DNA of 64,000 nucleotides from positions 1 through 64,000 of the forward strand of contig CAMJQW010000009.1 of NCBI GenBank assembly GCA_946408125.1, in the 5' to 3' direction. The number at the start of each line of letters is the position of its first letter. Position 1 is the first letter of the stretch. Shown in pieces: positions 8,249 through 17,326 of this stretch. The DNA is from an uncultured Fibrobacter sp. Lineage in GTDB: Bacteria; Fibrobacterota; Fibrobacteria; Fibrobacterales; Fibrobacteraceae. The notes under the pieces were generated by a model. The model was not told the DNA's origin. It did not search any database and saw only the letters and a list, made by a program, of their open reading frames with translations. The translations under genes were made by a program, and so were the position numbers.

Positions 8249-11104
8249 TTATTTCAAAGTTTTCAGAACGGAGTCGATGCGTCCCGACATCTGGACGGCG
8301 CCCGGATACCCGAGGTGGTCCTTGTTGACCGCCATGTTGTCGGTGTAATCGTGATCGCCCATCTTGTTCTCGTCCATGAACGTGAAGTTCGGGAACGTGT
8401 CCTGCCAGGCGGCAATGTTCGCAATCAATGCGGGAGCTTCGCTGCGGCGAAGCCCGTACTTGCCGAAACCGCCGGTCTTCTTGAAGTTCGGGCTCTGCGG
8501 GAATATGATTCCCACCACCTTGATATTATGCTCCGCCGCCAGCTGGATGATTTCCCTGATATGGCCGAGCGATTCGTAATAAGAAGTCGGATGGATGGAT
8601 AGCCAGGTGCTGTCGTAATCGACCGTCGGATTTTCTTCCCAGCTTGCGCCTTCCAACCTCACGTAACCCATTTCATCCCTGAAGTACTTCGCATGGAAAT
8701 CCGAACCGTTGGACGCCTGCGTCATTTCGGCAAGCCCTTCGGGATACGCTCCCTGCCAGAAAGAATGGTTCTCGTCGTACACGAATCCCGGATACTTCTT
8801 GTATTCGTCGAGGAAGAAATTATAGCTGGAATGTTCGCTGTAACTCCACAAGTCGATGTCTATCGAAACCACCACATACTTGAGGTTCGGCACATGCGGG
8901 AGGATGTAGTTCTCGAGCAGGTACTTCGACACGTAAGGCAGATTCGGTACATTCGCCATATTGATGGCGTAGAAGTCGTCGCTCAGGAGGGCCGGAATAA
9001 ATCCTTCCAGCATGCGCGAGGAGCCGAGCATGATCGTATTCGCCTTGTCCTTGTGCGTCCACAGGAGTTCGAGCTTATAGCGCAACATCATCGGAGGTTC
9101 GCCACAACCCGGCGTGCAGTACACGCCCGCGCTGTCGATATCCAAATTGCCGTAGCCCTTGTTGTCCGCGGAGTTCGACCACATAGCCGGATGCCATAGG
9201 TCTTCGCCTTCCACGATTTCGGTGACGGTATTGGTCAGAAAATCAAGCAGGACAATTTTCGGATGCGCACCGTCGGCATTCGTGAGCGTAGCGACCGCAA
9301 CGCCACCCTTTTCGCGTTGAGTCACGTCGTACACCCATTCCGTATGATCGAAAGTATAAGGCTTGGGCGCAACGATTCCCTGTACCAAATTGCCATTGCT
9401 GTCGGCCGTAAACGCGATTTCATGTGTCCGATATTCGAAGCCGACTGCATTGCGCCCAATCTGCGGAGCAAAATCGAGGAACAGCGTGCGCTTGCTTCCG
9501 TCCTTCGAAAGCGACACGTTACACGCTTGCTCGCTGCCATACCACACGACATTCTGTGCTGCGCTGTCGGACGGGAGTATGCGCGCGCGGAGGCGTGTCG
9601 AACCCGAGACGGCCAGGCGGTTATCGTCGCTGACGCCACCATGGTAAGCGCCGTCGAAGAGCTTCTGCGGCGTTCCGAACTTTCCGCCGGAGAACTTCAC
9701 CTGCCACGTAGACTGCGCAAGGAACGCCGCTTCATCCTTGTTGTCGGCGGCGGAAGTCACATACACGATAACGGTATCGCCGTTCGGCAACACACGCCAG
9801 CGCGGGATGGCGGCGCTTTCCACGTTAAGCTTCACAAGCCCGCTGCCGGCAGCGTCGATATTCCGCACATAGACAGAGGAATTTGCTTTCACACCCTCTA
9901 AACCAGTACAAAAAGCAACAAGCTTTCCGTCCGGAGAAATGTCCGGGTGGTAGGCGTCTAGATCGTCCTCGATTTCGACGACCGTAGGCGAGCCAGCCGT
10001 GTAATCGATGAAGGCAAGGTTACCCGTCACCTCGTTGCGGAAGACGAGCTTCGACTTGTATGCTCCCGTAATGCCGCGAATCGTTATGACGTTCGCGAGC
10101 GGCACGATCCTGCTGGAAACGGCCTTGCCGCCATCGAGCCAGACCGGATCGGGAATGGAGCCGAGCGCAAGCCTGAATCCCACATAATCCGCATGGGTCG
10201 CAGACGTTACCGCATACACATCCCCGCGCGAATAGATCTTCATGTTTTCCGGAGCAGTCTTGTAGCCACCACCCTTCACGACCCTCTGGCCGATTCCATC
10301 GCCCTGTGCGGCTCCCACAAAATTGTCAACGGCATCCTCGCCATAATTGCCGAGCCAGTCGTTCACCCATTCCATGACGTTCCCGGACATGTCGCAAATC
10401 TTAGTGGAAGCAGGCGAGGAACACACATCGTGTGCCGCATTCGACGCGTTGCCCAGATTCCAGCTGTTCTTTACGTCCCAACTGGTCTGCGCCGCAAAGG
10501 ACCATTCCGCTTCGGTCGGCAGGCGGAGCGCCATTGCGGTCGGACGGAAAGCGAACCCCTCCAGGTTCGAACAATGCTTGTCATGGTCAATGATCGCTTT
10601 CGTGTAGGTGTACGCCGTATCGAACCCGAGCGCTTTGCTCTTCGCATTCGCGAACAGTATCGCATCATAATAGGTGATATCGGCTGCGGGCATCTTGTCG
10701 TCCTTGCAAGGCACGATAAGGCCCGAGACGTCCTTCATGACCGCATTGAAATCGCTGCAAGTCACCTCGCTCCGGCTCATGAAATAATCGTAGCCGAAAC
10801 CGACTTTCATCATGGGGCGCTCATTGCTCTTCGCGGATATCTCCTCGGTCCCGAGGTAAACGTACTTGCCCGTAGCCGGGATGCGTTCAAATCCGTCAAG
10901 CGAATCCGGAAGGGATACGGATGAACTAGAGCTTTTCGAAGAAGATGATGAGGAGGATTCTGCCTGGGAACTGCTGGAAGCCTCTTCCGAAGAAAGGACT
11001 TCCTCGGGAGTTTCCTCCTGGTCCGCATCGGTACTGCTACAACCGGAAACGGCGATTATCCAGAAGACGCAAATAAGCAATCTCAGCAAATTTCGATACG
11101 ACAA
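8249..11104 (-). CDS. TIGR02171-type lipoprotein (SUMF1-like + beta-propeller-like + SGNH-like)
   Basis: This 951-residue protein matches the Fibrobacter paralogous family TIGR02171 in length and layout. A lipobox (AVSGC, Cys22) is followed by a poly-Ser linker. Next comes a formylglycine-generating-enzyme-like fold at about 75-315 (EAEWSFAAQTSW, CDMSGNVMEWVNDW, VVKGGGY, VGFRLA). TolB/WD-like repeats follow at about 340-660 (YHPDISPDGKLVAFC). A C-terminal domain from about 680 has GSSRMLEGF and a late DHLGYPGA, which suggests a Ser-Asp-His SGNH/acyl-hydrolase-like fold. It is probably a surface lipoprotein; its function is unknown for the family. It is transcribed away from the gene at 11154, with 49 bases between them. 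Confidence 0.82.
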   Translation of the reverse strand: MSYRNLLRLLICVFWIIAVSGCSSTDADQEETPEEVLSSEEASSSSQAESSSSSSSKSSSSSVSLPDSLDGFERIPATGKYVYLGTEEISAKSNERPMMKVGFGYDYFMSRSEVTCSDFNAVMKDVSGLIVPCKDDKMPAADITYYDAILFANAKSKALGFDTAYTYTKAIIDHDKHCSNLEGFAFRPTAMALRLPTEAEWSFAAQTSWDVKNSWNLGNASNAAHDVCSSPASTKICDMSGNVMEWVNDWLGNYGEDAVDNFVGAAQGDGIGQRVVKGGGYKTAPENMKIYSRGDVYAVTSATHADYVGFRLALGSIPDPVWLDGGKAVSSRIVPLANVITIRGITGAYKSKLVFRNEVTGNLAFIDYTAGSPTVVEIEDDLDAYHPDISPDGKLVAFCTGLEGVKANSSVYVRNIDAAGSGLVKLNVESAAIPRWRVLPNGDTVIVYVTSAADNKDEAAFLAQSTWQVKFSGGKFGTPQKLFDGAYHGGVSDDNRLAVSGSTRLRARILPSDSAAQNVVWYGSEQACNVSLSKDGSKRTLFLDFAPQIGRNAVGFEYRTHEIAFTADSNGNLVQGIVAPKPYTFDHTEWVYDVTQREKGGVAVATLTNADGAHPKIVLLDFLTNTVTEIVEGEDLWHPAMWSNSADNKGYGNLDIDSAGVYCTPGCGEPPMMLRYKLELLWTHKDKANTIMLGSSRMLEGFIPALLSDDFYAINMANVPNLPYVSKYLLENYILPHVPNLKYVVVSIDIDLWSYSEHSSYNFFLDEYKKYPGFVYDENHSFWQGAYPEGLAEMTQASNGSDFHAKYFRDEMGYVRLEGASWEENPTVDYDSTWLSIHPTSYYESLGHIREIIQLAAEHNIKVVGIIFPQSPNFKKTGGFGKYGLRRSEAPALIANIAAWQDTFPNFTFMDENKMGDHDYTDNMAVNKDHLGYPGAVQMSGRIDSVLKTLK

Positions 11105-11153
11105 AACACAGCCCCTGTCAATTTTTCACCCTAAATATATATATCTTTCCAGT

Positions 11154-11606
11154 ATGGCCGAAGATATCAGAGCGCTTATAAAAAGGCTTTCGCCGCTCAT
11201 GGACGAAGAAACGGAAATTTTCCGCGAACTTTCGACGTTTTTCGGTGACGGCGCCAAGATTGAAACGAACCGAAGCGACCTTTCCAAGTTCCTCGGCCGC
11301 AAGCGCCTCTACCGCATCATCCGCATTGCGGGCACAAGCTACAAGGACTGCGCCTACCAACTCATCGACAACTATCCCGAAGCGATGGAATCCCTCGGAA
11401 TGCTGCGTTATTACAAGGCACCCTCGGCGCCCATTCAGTGGGAAGAAATCGAGAAGGCTGAGATTGCCCTGGGCGGGGAACTCACGATGAATGCTTACGG
11501 CTGGATGCCCGACGCATGGACCGCATTCGAGAACAAGTCGCCCATCGTCGATGCGGAAAATCCCTACGAGCTAGTTGCGCTGCTCGCCTTCGGATACGAC
11601 GATTAA
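11154..11606 (+). CDS. hypothetical protein, 150 residues
   Basis: No family was recognised. The ATG at 11154 (MAEDIRALIKRLSPLMDEE) follows an AT-rich stretch with TATATATA, a plausible promoter for a short leader; the open frame continues upstream only as an overlap of the divergent lipoprotein gene. The product is soluble, acidic and mostly helical, without signal peptide. A basic middle section (SKFLGRKRLYRIIRIAG) and a Trp-rich C-terminal part (YGWMPDAWTAFENKS) stand out. It ends 12 bases before the convergent dacB-like gene. Codon use looks like that of its neighbours, so it is probably a real lineage-specific gene. Confidence 0.7.
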   Translation: MAEDIRALIKRLSPLMDEETEIFRELSTFFGDGAKIETNRSDLSKFLGRKRLYRIIRIAGTSYKDCAYQLIDNYPEAMESLGMLRYYKAPSAPIQWEEIEKAEIALGGELTMNAYGWMPDAWTAFENKSPIVDAENPYELVALLAFGYDD

Positions 11607-11618
11607 AGCGTCCTGGAA

Positions 11619-13784
11619 TCAGTTGGGGGAGACAAATTCGAAGAGGGTAATTCCCGGAAGCTTGCCGTTACGGCTCTGCAGGTATTCAAGCAGAGGCTGT
11701 TCCACGACCTGCTTGCGCAAAGACGATGCGTGCCTCAGCTTGGGTGGTTCACCCGGTTTCAGGATGACGAATCCCGTATGGGTCGCATCGATCTTATCGG
11801 ACTTGCCGACAAATGCGACCCCGAGAACCTTCAGGCTGTCGCTGCGCGCGGTCTTTGCCCATTCGGAGGCCTTCGCGTACGGGAGGTAGCGGATATCGAC
11901 CTGCGGATCGGCAGCAGGGGCGCCATTGACCAGGTACTTCATCTTCTTCGCCTTGAAGAAATCATTCTTCGGCATCGTGCGCCTGATGACGGTATCGCCC
12001 TGCATCGGGAGCACATGCGCGAACTTGCCTTCGCCGACCCAGTCCAGCAGCAGGTAATGCTTGCGCGTCGCGTAGTTGATCACGCCATCCTTGTAGCGGA
12101 TTTTCTGGAGCTGCTTGAACAGCATGTCTTCACTCGGCGAAAGCGCGAGGGCGAGGACATGTTCCACATAGGTGACGCAGTCCACGGAATCCAGATAAAC
12201 TAACGGCTTGTTCTCGATGGAATCCAGGTAGCTTTCGCCCATCGGTCCGAGAAGGTAGGGCTTTTTCAGGAGGGCGCCGGAGAAATGTTCCAACCGCGCC
12301 GGCAATCCCTTCACGTTCATTCCCGAAAGCCACAGGCGCTTCATTTCCATCAGGGAAGCGTAATTGTCGTTCGTCTGGGCAATCAGGCGCATCCAAAGCG
12401 TATCCAGCACATCCTTGAGTTTCTGGTCGGGATTCTTTCCCGTCTCGTTCAGGTACATCGCGACAGAGAGCGTATCGCCATCCATCGTGAAGATGTAACC
12501 CACCAGCGCATGCGCTTCGCCGATGAAGCCCGTTTTGAAATGCGTGAGCCACGGATACTGCAAGTCGAGCATCCTCTTGCCGCCGGTGCCGACGCCCGGA
12601 CTTGCAAAACTGTTGATATAGAAGCTTCCCTTCGGGTGGCGGGCCATCTTGGCAAGCATCTTTGTTTCCACCGAGGGTTTGAGCTTGTTCTTGGGAGAAA
12701 GCCCGCAGCCGTCCCACACCTCAAAATCGTCGGGATCGATTCCCATCTCGGCAAGGAACTTACGTTCCATCTTCTTGCCGCCTTCCACGCTGCCCTCGCC
12801 CGCCAGCTGCGCGCCAAGATTGCGGAAGAGCGTCTCCGCGTGGAAATTCTGGCTCCGCTGGTTGATTTCATCGAGGATGCTCAGGAGCGGTGCCGCCGAG
12901 AAGACGAACTTCTTGATTTCGATGCCGGCGGGAGCCTTCTTGTCTTCGGCAAAGACAATCCCGTGTTCCTTGAGGGTCGTCTCGAAGGCGGCACGGAAGT
13001 AGCCTACGGGATTTCGGATAGGCAATACGAGGCTCGCCGAATCCACTTCCACGCCGATGTTTCCGCCCACCGTGATTTCGGATTTCACGGAATCGATGGC
13101 GTACGTCCACTTTTTCTTCTTGCCGGCAACGGTCGTAAGCTCGTTCTTGATGGTCACGTAACCTACATCGGGCAACACGGTAACGATTGCGGTATCGCCA
13201 TCCTTTTCGCCCGGCTTGATGCGCACGAGCGTACAGTTGTCATTGAAGCCGAGCGGACCTATTTCGGCACCGTACCAGGCGTTATAAAAATTCTTGCGCC
13301 AGTGTTCCGCTTTCCACGGGCCCTTATAATAGGCGGTATCGAGCACGATTTTCCCGTGGATGGAATCGATTCCCAGCGAGCGTATCGAATCCGCCATCGC
13401 ATTCAGCATGTGGAACGGATCGGCATAGAAGCGTCCCGAAAAATTCGGGTCCCCTTCCCCGCGAATATTCACGGTTCCCCAGAACACGTTCCCGCGGACG
13501 CTTCCGTTCAACGCGATTTCCGTCCTGGGTTCGTAATTCAGAGGCAGAAAATGAATGGCCGCCGCCGTCGTGAGCGTCTTGAGCGTACTTGCCGGAGTGA
13601 ACTTTTCCATCCCGCGAACGTTCGCATACTCTACACCCGTCTTGACCGAGCGCACCGAAGCCCCGTAACGTGAGCCCGGAACGACGGAATCGACATACGC
13701 CTGGTAAGGAGCGAAGTCTATCCCGGCAAAAAGCTGGGCCGCGAGGGCAAGCGGTATGAAAGCGGTCTTCCGGAAAAACGTCAT
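11619..13784 (-). CDS. dacB: S13 D-Ala-D-Ala carboxypeptidase fused to DUF1460 amidase-like domain
   Basis: This is a periplasmic peptidoglycan enzyme with two parts. After a signal peptide (1-20) come the three penicillin-binding motifs: STLK with Ser66 and Lys69, SQN at 311-313 and KTG at 417-419. This is the order and scale of family S13 (PBP4/DacB), which trims or cleaves stem peptides. From about 490 a second domain follows, with DCVTYVEHV (Cys536) and a late RHASS (His685). These are the Cys and His landmarks of DUF1460, an NlpC/P60-like fold linked to N-acetylmuramoyl-L-alanine amidase activity. The total of 721 residues fits a fusion. It overlaps aroA by four bases and is translated after it. 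Confidence 0.88.
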   Translation of the reverse strand: MTFFRKTAFIPLALAAQLFAGIDFAPYQAYVDSVVPGSRYGASVRSVKTGVEYANVRGMEKFTPASTLKTLTTAAAIHFLPLNYEPRTEIALNGSVRGNVFWGTVNIRGEGDPNFSGRFYADPFHMLNAMADSIRSLGIDSIHGKIVLDTAYYKGPWKAEHWRKNFYNAWYGAEIGPLGFNDNCTLVRIKPGEKDGDTAIVTVLPDVGYVTIKNELTTVAGKKKKWTYAIDSVKSEITVGGNIGVEVDSASLVLPIRNPVGYFRAAFETTLKEHGIVFAEDKKAPAGIEIKKFVFSAAPLLSILDEINQRSQNFHAETLFRNLGAQLAGEGSVEGGKKMERKFLAEMGIDPDDFEVWDGCGLSPKNKLKPSVETKMLAKMARHPKGSFYINSFASPGVGTGGKRMLDLQYPWLTHFKTGFIGEAHALVGYIFTMDGDTLSVAMYLNETGKNPDQKLKDVLDTLWMRLIAQTNDNYASLMEMKRLWLSGMNVKGLPARLEHFSGALLKKPYLLGPMGESYLDSIENKPLVYLDSVDCVTYVEHVLALALSPSEDMLFKQLQKIRYKDGVINYATRKHYLLLDWVGEGKFAHVLPMQGDTVIRRTMPKNDFFKAKKMKYLVNGAPAADPQVDIRYLPYAKASEWAKTARSDSLKVLGVAFVGKSDKIDATHTGFVILKPGEPPKLRHASSLRKQVVEQPLLEYLQSRNGKLPGITLFEFVSPN

Positions 13785-15091
13785 TTGGCAAGCCTGTTGA
13801 AATCTTCAAAATACTGCGGATACGTCTTGTTCACGCACGCAGGGTCCATAATCTTGATGGGAACGCCACCCAGCGCGACGAGGCTAAAGCACATCGCCAT
13901 GCGGTGGTCGTTGTAAGTTTCGATGGTCGCAGGCTGCAATTGTGCGGGCGGGACGATAGTGACGCTATCCATGTCGCTCGTCACCTGCGCGCCCACCTTC
14001 TGCAATTCAGCGGTGATGGCCGCGATGCGGTCGGTCTCCTTCACGCGCCAGCTCGCGATACCGCGAATCTTGGAAGGACTGTCCGCAAACAGTGCAAGCA
14101 CCGATACGGTCATCGCCGCATCGGGAATATCGTTCAGGTCGAGGTCTATCCCGTGGAGCGTGCATCCGCGGCCGTCGCATTCTATCCAGTCCGGACCGAC
14201 GGTGACCTTCGCGCCCATCTTGCGAAGCACGTCGGCAAACGCGACGTCGCCCTGGCTGCTTTCGCTGCCGACGCCAAGCGCGCGCACCTTGCCCTTCGCG
14301 ATGGCCGCGGCGGCAAGAGGATAGCTCGCGGAGCTCGCATCGCCCTCGACCCAAAAATCACCGATGGCCTTGTACACGCCTTGCGGTACGTAAAAGTCGC
14401 TCATGCCCTCGTGACGCACCTCTATGCCGAAACGGCGCATGATGTCGAGAGTCAGCTGCACGTACGGGACCGAAATCAGCTCTCCCTCCACGTGGATATG
14501 CAACGGCGCCCTGCAGTATGGCGCACAGATCAGGAGCGCCGTGAGGTACTGGCTCGAAATATTCCCGCGCACGCTCACCTCGCCGCCTTCAAGGCCATCG
14601 GCCTTGATGCATACCGGCGGGTAGCCTTCGCTTTCTTCGTAGGCGATGTCCGCACCGATACTGCGCAGGGCATCAATCAAATCGCGGATCGGACGTTCGC
14701 TCATGCGTTCTTCGCCGCGCAAGTGGAATACGCCCTTGCCGAGCGAGAGCGCCGCCGTCAGCGAACGCATCGCCGTGCCCGCATTGCCGAGGAACAGCTC
14801 GGCGGGAGCGCCCTCCGGAACAGAAATCGGGCCGCCATTGCCGTGCACGACTGCATCGGTATAGTCTTCCGAGAATTCGATTCCGACGCCAAGCTTCTGC
14901 AGGGCTTCGCCCATATAGCAGGTATCGTCACTCCGGAGCAAGTTGTGCAGGTGGGTCGTGCCTTCTGCGAGGGCGGCTATCAGGAACGCCCTGTTCGTGA
15001 TGCTTTTCGAGCCCGGCAGGCGAATTTCGCCTTCATAGGAACCAAGTGCGGGTATCTGGATAAAACTGGGGCGGAACTGGAATTCTTTCAT
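13781..15091 (-). CDS. aroA: 3-phosphoshikimate 1-carboxyvinyltransferase (EPSP synthase)
   Basis: AroA transfers the enolpyruvyl group of PEP to shikimate 3-phosphate, the sixth step of chorismate synthesis. The 436-residue length is normal. The signature LPGSKSITNRAFLIAALAEG is near residue 25, with LFLGNAGTAMRSLTAAL, FVEGDASSASYPLAAA-like and TYNDHRMAMCFSLVAL further on, all hallmarks of the family. The stop overlaps the dacB-like start by four bases, implying translational coupling. A TATAAT box lies only eight bases before the start codon, so the transcript may be almost leaderless. aroD lies at 61762 in the same window, and mqnA (49294) draws on chorismate. Confidence 0.95.
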   Translation of the reverse strand: MKEFQFRPSFIQIPALGSYEGEIRLPGSKSITNRAFLIAALAEGTTHLHNLLRSDDTCYMGEALQKLGVGIEFSEDYTDAVVHGNGGPISVPEGAPAELFLGNAGTAMRSLTAALSLGKGVFHLRGEERMSERPIRDLIDALRSIGADIAYEESEGYPPVCIKADGLEGGEVSVRGNISSQYLTALLICAPYCRAPLHIHVEGELISVPYVQLTLDIMRRFGIEVRHEGMSDFYVPQGVYKAIGDFWVEGDASSASYPLAAAAIAKGKVRALGVGSESSQGDVAFADVLRKMGAKVTVGPDWIECDGRGCTLHGIDLDLNDIPDAAMTVSVLALFADSPSKIRGIASWRVKETDRIAAITAELQKVGAQVTSDMDSVTIVPPAQLQPATIETYNDHRMAMCFSLVALGGVPIKIMDPACVNKTYPQYFEDFNRLAK

Positions 15092-15099
15092 ACGTGAAA

Positions 15100-15105
15100 A
15101 TTATA
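15100..15105 (-). promoter_or_regulatory. -10 box of aroA (near-leaderless start)
   Basis: The minus strand reads TATAAT at 15105-15100, with only eight bases to the aroA ATG at 15091. Transcription would begin about one to three bases before the start codon. No Shine-Dalgarno sequence fits in that space. No clear -35 hexamer at standard spacing was seen. Confidence 0.4.
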
Positions 15106-15142
15106 CATTATTATTGACACGCCCGCGATAATGAGGTACCCT

Positions 15143-15889
15143 ATGGAACAGGAAATCACGACCAAAAATTTTGAAGTCCGTTTCTCGGATTGTGACCACC
15201 ACAGCCGACTCAAGCTGTCGAACTTGTTCCTATTCATGGAAGATACCGCCATCACCGATGCTGAGCGCAACGGATTTGGTCTCTGGAAGATGATGAAGGC
15301 AGGCTACACGACCGTCATCACCCGCATGAAGATCCGCATATTGCACCAGCCCGTCTGGGGCGAAAAGCTCAGCATCTCCACCTGGGCCAAGGACTTTTAC
15401 AAGGACAAGGTTGTCCTGAAGGACTACTCCATCGTCGATTCACAGGGCCACTCCATCGCGCAGGCGACATCGAGCTGGCTGCTCGTGAACATGCAGACGG
15501 GCAAGTCCGAGAACCCGGCCAACAGTCCCTTCCCCATCCCGCTCTTCCCCGGCAAGAACGCCCTGCCCGAGATGATGGACATCCTGAATCCTGAAATCGA
15601 GCCGCGCATCATCCGCACCGAGGTGGCGAAGTACAGCGACCTCGACATGAACAACCACGTGAACCACTGCCGCTACGTGGACTGGGTCATGGACTCCCTA
15701 GACGTAGACGAAATCAAGAACCGCCGCATCCGTTCCATACAAATGAACTACATCGCGCAAGTCCCGCTGGGAGCCAAGGTGGCCATCGTACGCTTCAAGA
15801 ATACGAACCACCACGCCTACGTCTTCGGCATGAACGCCGAGGACAGCACCCAGTGCTACTTCCAGTCGCGCATCGGATTCAGCGGCTAG
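15143..15889 (+). CDS. acyl-ACP thioesterase (FatA/FatB-like)
   Basis: The enzyme should release fatty acids from acyl-carrier protein in the cytoplasm, ending or shunting fatty-acid synthesis. The 248-residue product has two hot-dog halves. The first begins EVRFSDCDHHSRLKLSNLF. The second contains YSDLDMNNHVNHCRYVDWV (164-182), which matches the conserved DLDxNxHVNNxxY motif of plant and bacterial acyl-ACP thioesterases that carries the catalytic Asn and His. I chose the ATG at 15143 because GAGG lies six bases upstream; the ATG at 15131 lacks a ribosome site. It is divergent from aroA, with 51 bases between them. Its stop shares the four bases CTAG with the convergent metallo-hydrolase gene. 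Confidence 0.88.
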   Translation: MEQEITTKNFEVRFSDCDHHSRLKLSNLFLFMEDTAITDAERNGFGLWKMMKAGYTTVITRMKIRILHQPVWGEKLSISTWAKDFYKDKVVLKDYSIVDSQGHSIAQATSSWLLVNMQTGKSENPANSPFPIPLFPGKNALPEMMDILNPEIEPRIIRTEVAKYSDLDMNNHVNHCRYVDWVMDSLDVDEIKNRRIRSIQMNYIAQVPLGAKVAIVRFKNTNHHAYVFGMNAEDSTQCYFQSRIGFSG

Positions 15890-16803
15890 CGGATCACTCC
15901 CAGGCCACGGTACAGTCCAAACCCGACACTTCCATCCCGGTCCGTCCGGAAGAACCTGGAGGAATCCCCCAGGACCAATACGTACTTGCGCACGACCTCT
16001 GCCGCAGGGTGCCCGTAGCGATTCTTGGCGCCGACGCTTACAACGGCATACGCTGGATTGACGCGGCCGACAAACGCGAGGCTGCTGCTACCCGCAGAAC
16101 CGTGGTGCGGCACCTGAAGGAGGCCCGTCGAAAGTGTCGGCGAAAGTTCCAAGAGCCCGCGTTCTCCCGCAGAATCCAGATCCCCCGTCAAGAGCGCGAC
16201 CGCCTCCCCGAATTCCACGCGCAACACCGCACTCGCGGCGTTGCCGCCCAGGCGGGAATACTCCGGCGGCCACAGCACCTCCGCTTTCACACCCGCGTAA
16301 CCGCCAAAACCGAGCATCTCGCCACGGGACACCGTATCCACGGGAATCCCGAACCGCCGGGCCACACGAAGGGCGGAATCCCGCACGAAACCTCCCGACG
16401 TGTCCGGCCCGACGTACAGGTGCTTCACGGCGACCCGCGGCGCAGTTCCAAACCGAGCCGCAGTTCCATGCCGAGCTGAACCGGCGGAACCATCCAGTTC
16501 CAGGAGCCCTCCCGCGTGGTCCCTGTGATTATGGCTCAACACGACCCAATCGAGCGTATCCACGCCCCGCGCCTCGAGGCTGTCCATCACCCCAACCGAG
16601 TCGGGCCCCATGTCGTACATCGCGTACCGCCCGTCCAGCTCCAGGAGCACCGCGAGCCCCTGCCCCACATCCAGGAAGGTCATGCGCAGCGGGACATCCT
16701 CCCGGAAGTCCCCGCCGCCCACGTACGTGCATCCCGCGACGGCGGCAACGGCGACCAGCGTCACGCAAAAACTCAAAATTCCGCAAAAAACAGTATTCCT
16801 CAT
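15886..16803 (-). CDS. ComEC-like metallo-beta-lactamase-fold lipoprotein
   Basis: The N-terminus is a lipoprotein signal (VAVAAVAGC, Cys25). The rest is one metallo-beta-lactamase domain: LRMTFLDVGQGLAVLLE, DMG, and the metal-binding motif SHNHRDHAGG (His91, His93, Asp95, His96), followed by LLTGDLDSAGE and VPHHGS. The FLDVGQG start, the TGD segment and VPHHGS are typical of the C-terminal hydrolase domain of ComEC and its stand-alone relatives. It would act as a hydrolase, perhaps on nucleic acid or phosphoesters, outside the inner membrane. No ComEC channel section is present. Its stop overlaps the convergent thioesterase stop. Confidence 0.82.
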   Translation of the reverse strand: MRNTVFCGILSFCVTLVAVAAVAGCTYVGGGDFREDVPLRMTFLDVGQGLAVLLELDGRYAMYDMGPDSVGVMDSLEARGVDTLDWVVLSHNHRDHAGGLLELDGSAGSARHGTAARFGTAPRVAVKHLYVGPDTSGGFVRDSALRVARRFGIPVDTVSRGEMLGFGGYAGVKAEVLWPPEYSRLGGNAASAVLRVEFGEAVALLTGDLDSAGERGLLELSPTLSTGLLQVPHHGSAGSSSLAFVGRVNPAYAVVSVGAKNRYGHPAAEVVRKYVLVLGDSSRFFRTDRDGSVGFGLYRGLGVIR

Positions 16804-16868
16804 ACTTATATAGACGGATTTTTGCGCCGAAACGTTACCCCCTCCGCGTTTTTTACTAACTTTTGGGC

Positions 16869-17234
16869 ATGCAGTTACCCAAATACAAAAAGAAAAAGCG
16901 TATCAAGCTCAAGATTTGCCAGGAACCCGGTTGCGGCCGCGAATTCTGGGGCCACCCGATTGCCAAGTACTGCGAACTGCACCGCGATATCAAGCAGCGC
17001 CAGAAGCAGAAGAAGAACATCGAGAGCATCGAGTCCAAGAATATCATCTTCCGCCACAACTACACGGAATCCATGGACCTCTCGTTCAAGTGCTGCCTGG
17101 ACGGGTGCAACGAACTGTTCACCATCAAGGTGTTCCCGAAGCAGACGGTCTACCCGCGCTTCTGCATGGAGCACAGGAACGACTTCAAGCGCGAAAACTT
17201 CATCCGCATCATGGCCAAGAAGGCCTCGGATTAA
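16869..17234 (+). CDS. small basic protein with two zinc-ribbon-like modules
   Basis: No family was recognised. The 121-residue product holds two similar modules: CQEPGCGREFWG...KYCELH and CCLDGCNELFTI...RFCMEH. Each follows C-x4-C-(about 13-18)-C-x2-H, a plausible zinc-binding pattern. The N-terminus is highly basic (PKYKKKKRIKLK), and a Lys/Gln-rich helix joins the modules. This suggests nucleic-acid binding. The ATG at 16869 is the first sensible start; a TTG two codons earlier is possible. A strong terminator follows and separates it from tRNA-His. Confidence 0.68.
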   Translation: MQLPKYKKKKRIKLKICQEPGCGREFWGHPIAKYCELHRDIKQRQKQKKNIESIESKNIIFRHNYTESMDLSFKCCLDGCNELFTIKVFPKQTVYPRFCMEHRNDFKRENFIRIMAKKASD

Positions 17235-17276
17235 GTTTTTTTGACTAAAAAAGACTAAATTAGGCAACTTTTTTCC

Positions 17277-17307
17277 GCCATCCCTTGAAATTTGGGATGG
17301 CTTTTTT
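17277..17307 (+). terminator. rho-independent terminator after the zinc-ribbon gene
   Basis: GCCATCCC (17277-17284) pairs with GGGATGGC (17294-17301) around a 9-base loop and is followed by TTTTTT. It ends just before tRNA-His. Confidence 0.85.
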
Positions 17308-17326
17308 ATATTTGGTCTCGCTACAT

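Noticed and set aside
12285..13673. 462-residue plus-strand open frame opposite the dacB-like gene, and similar long antisense frames at 6791-8122, 13904-15097 and 33393-34997
   Set aside because: All lie antisense to well-supported genes with conserved catalytic motifs. Long antisense frames are expected where codon use is biased.
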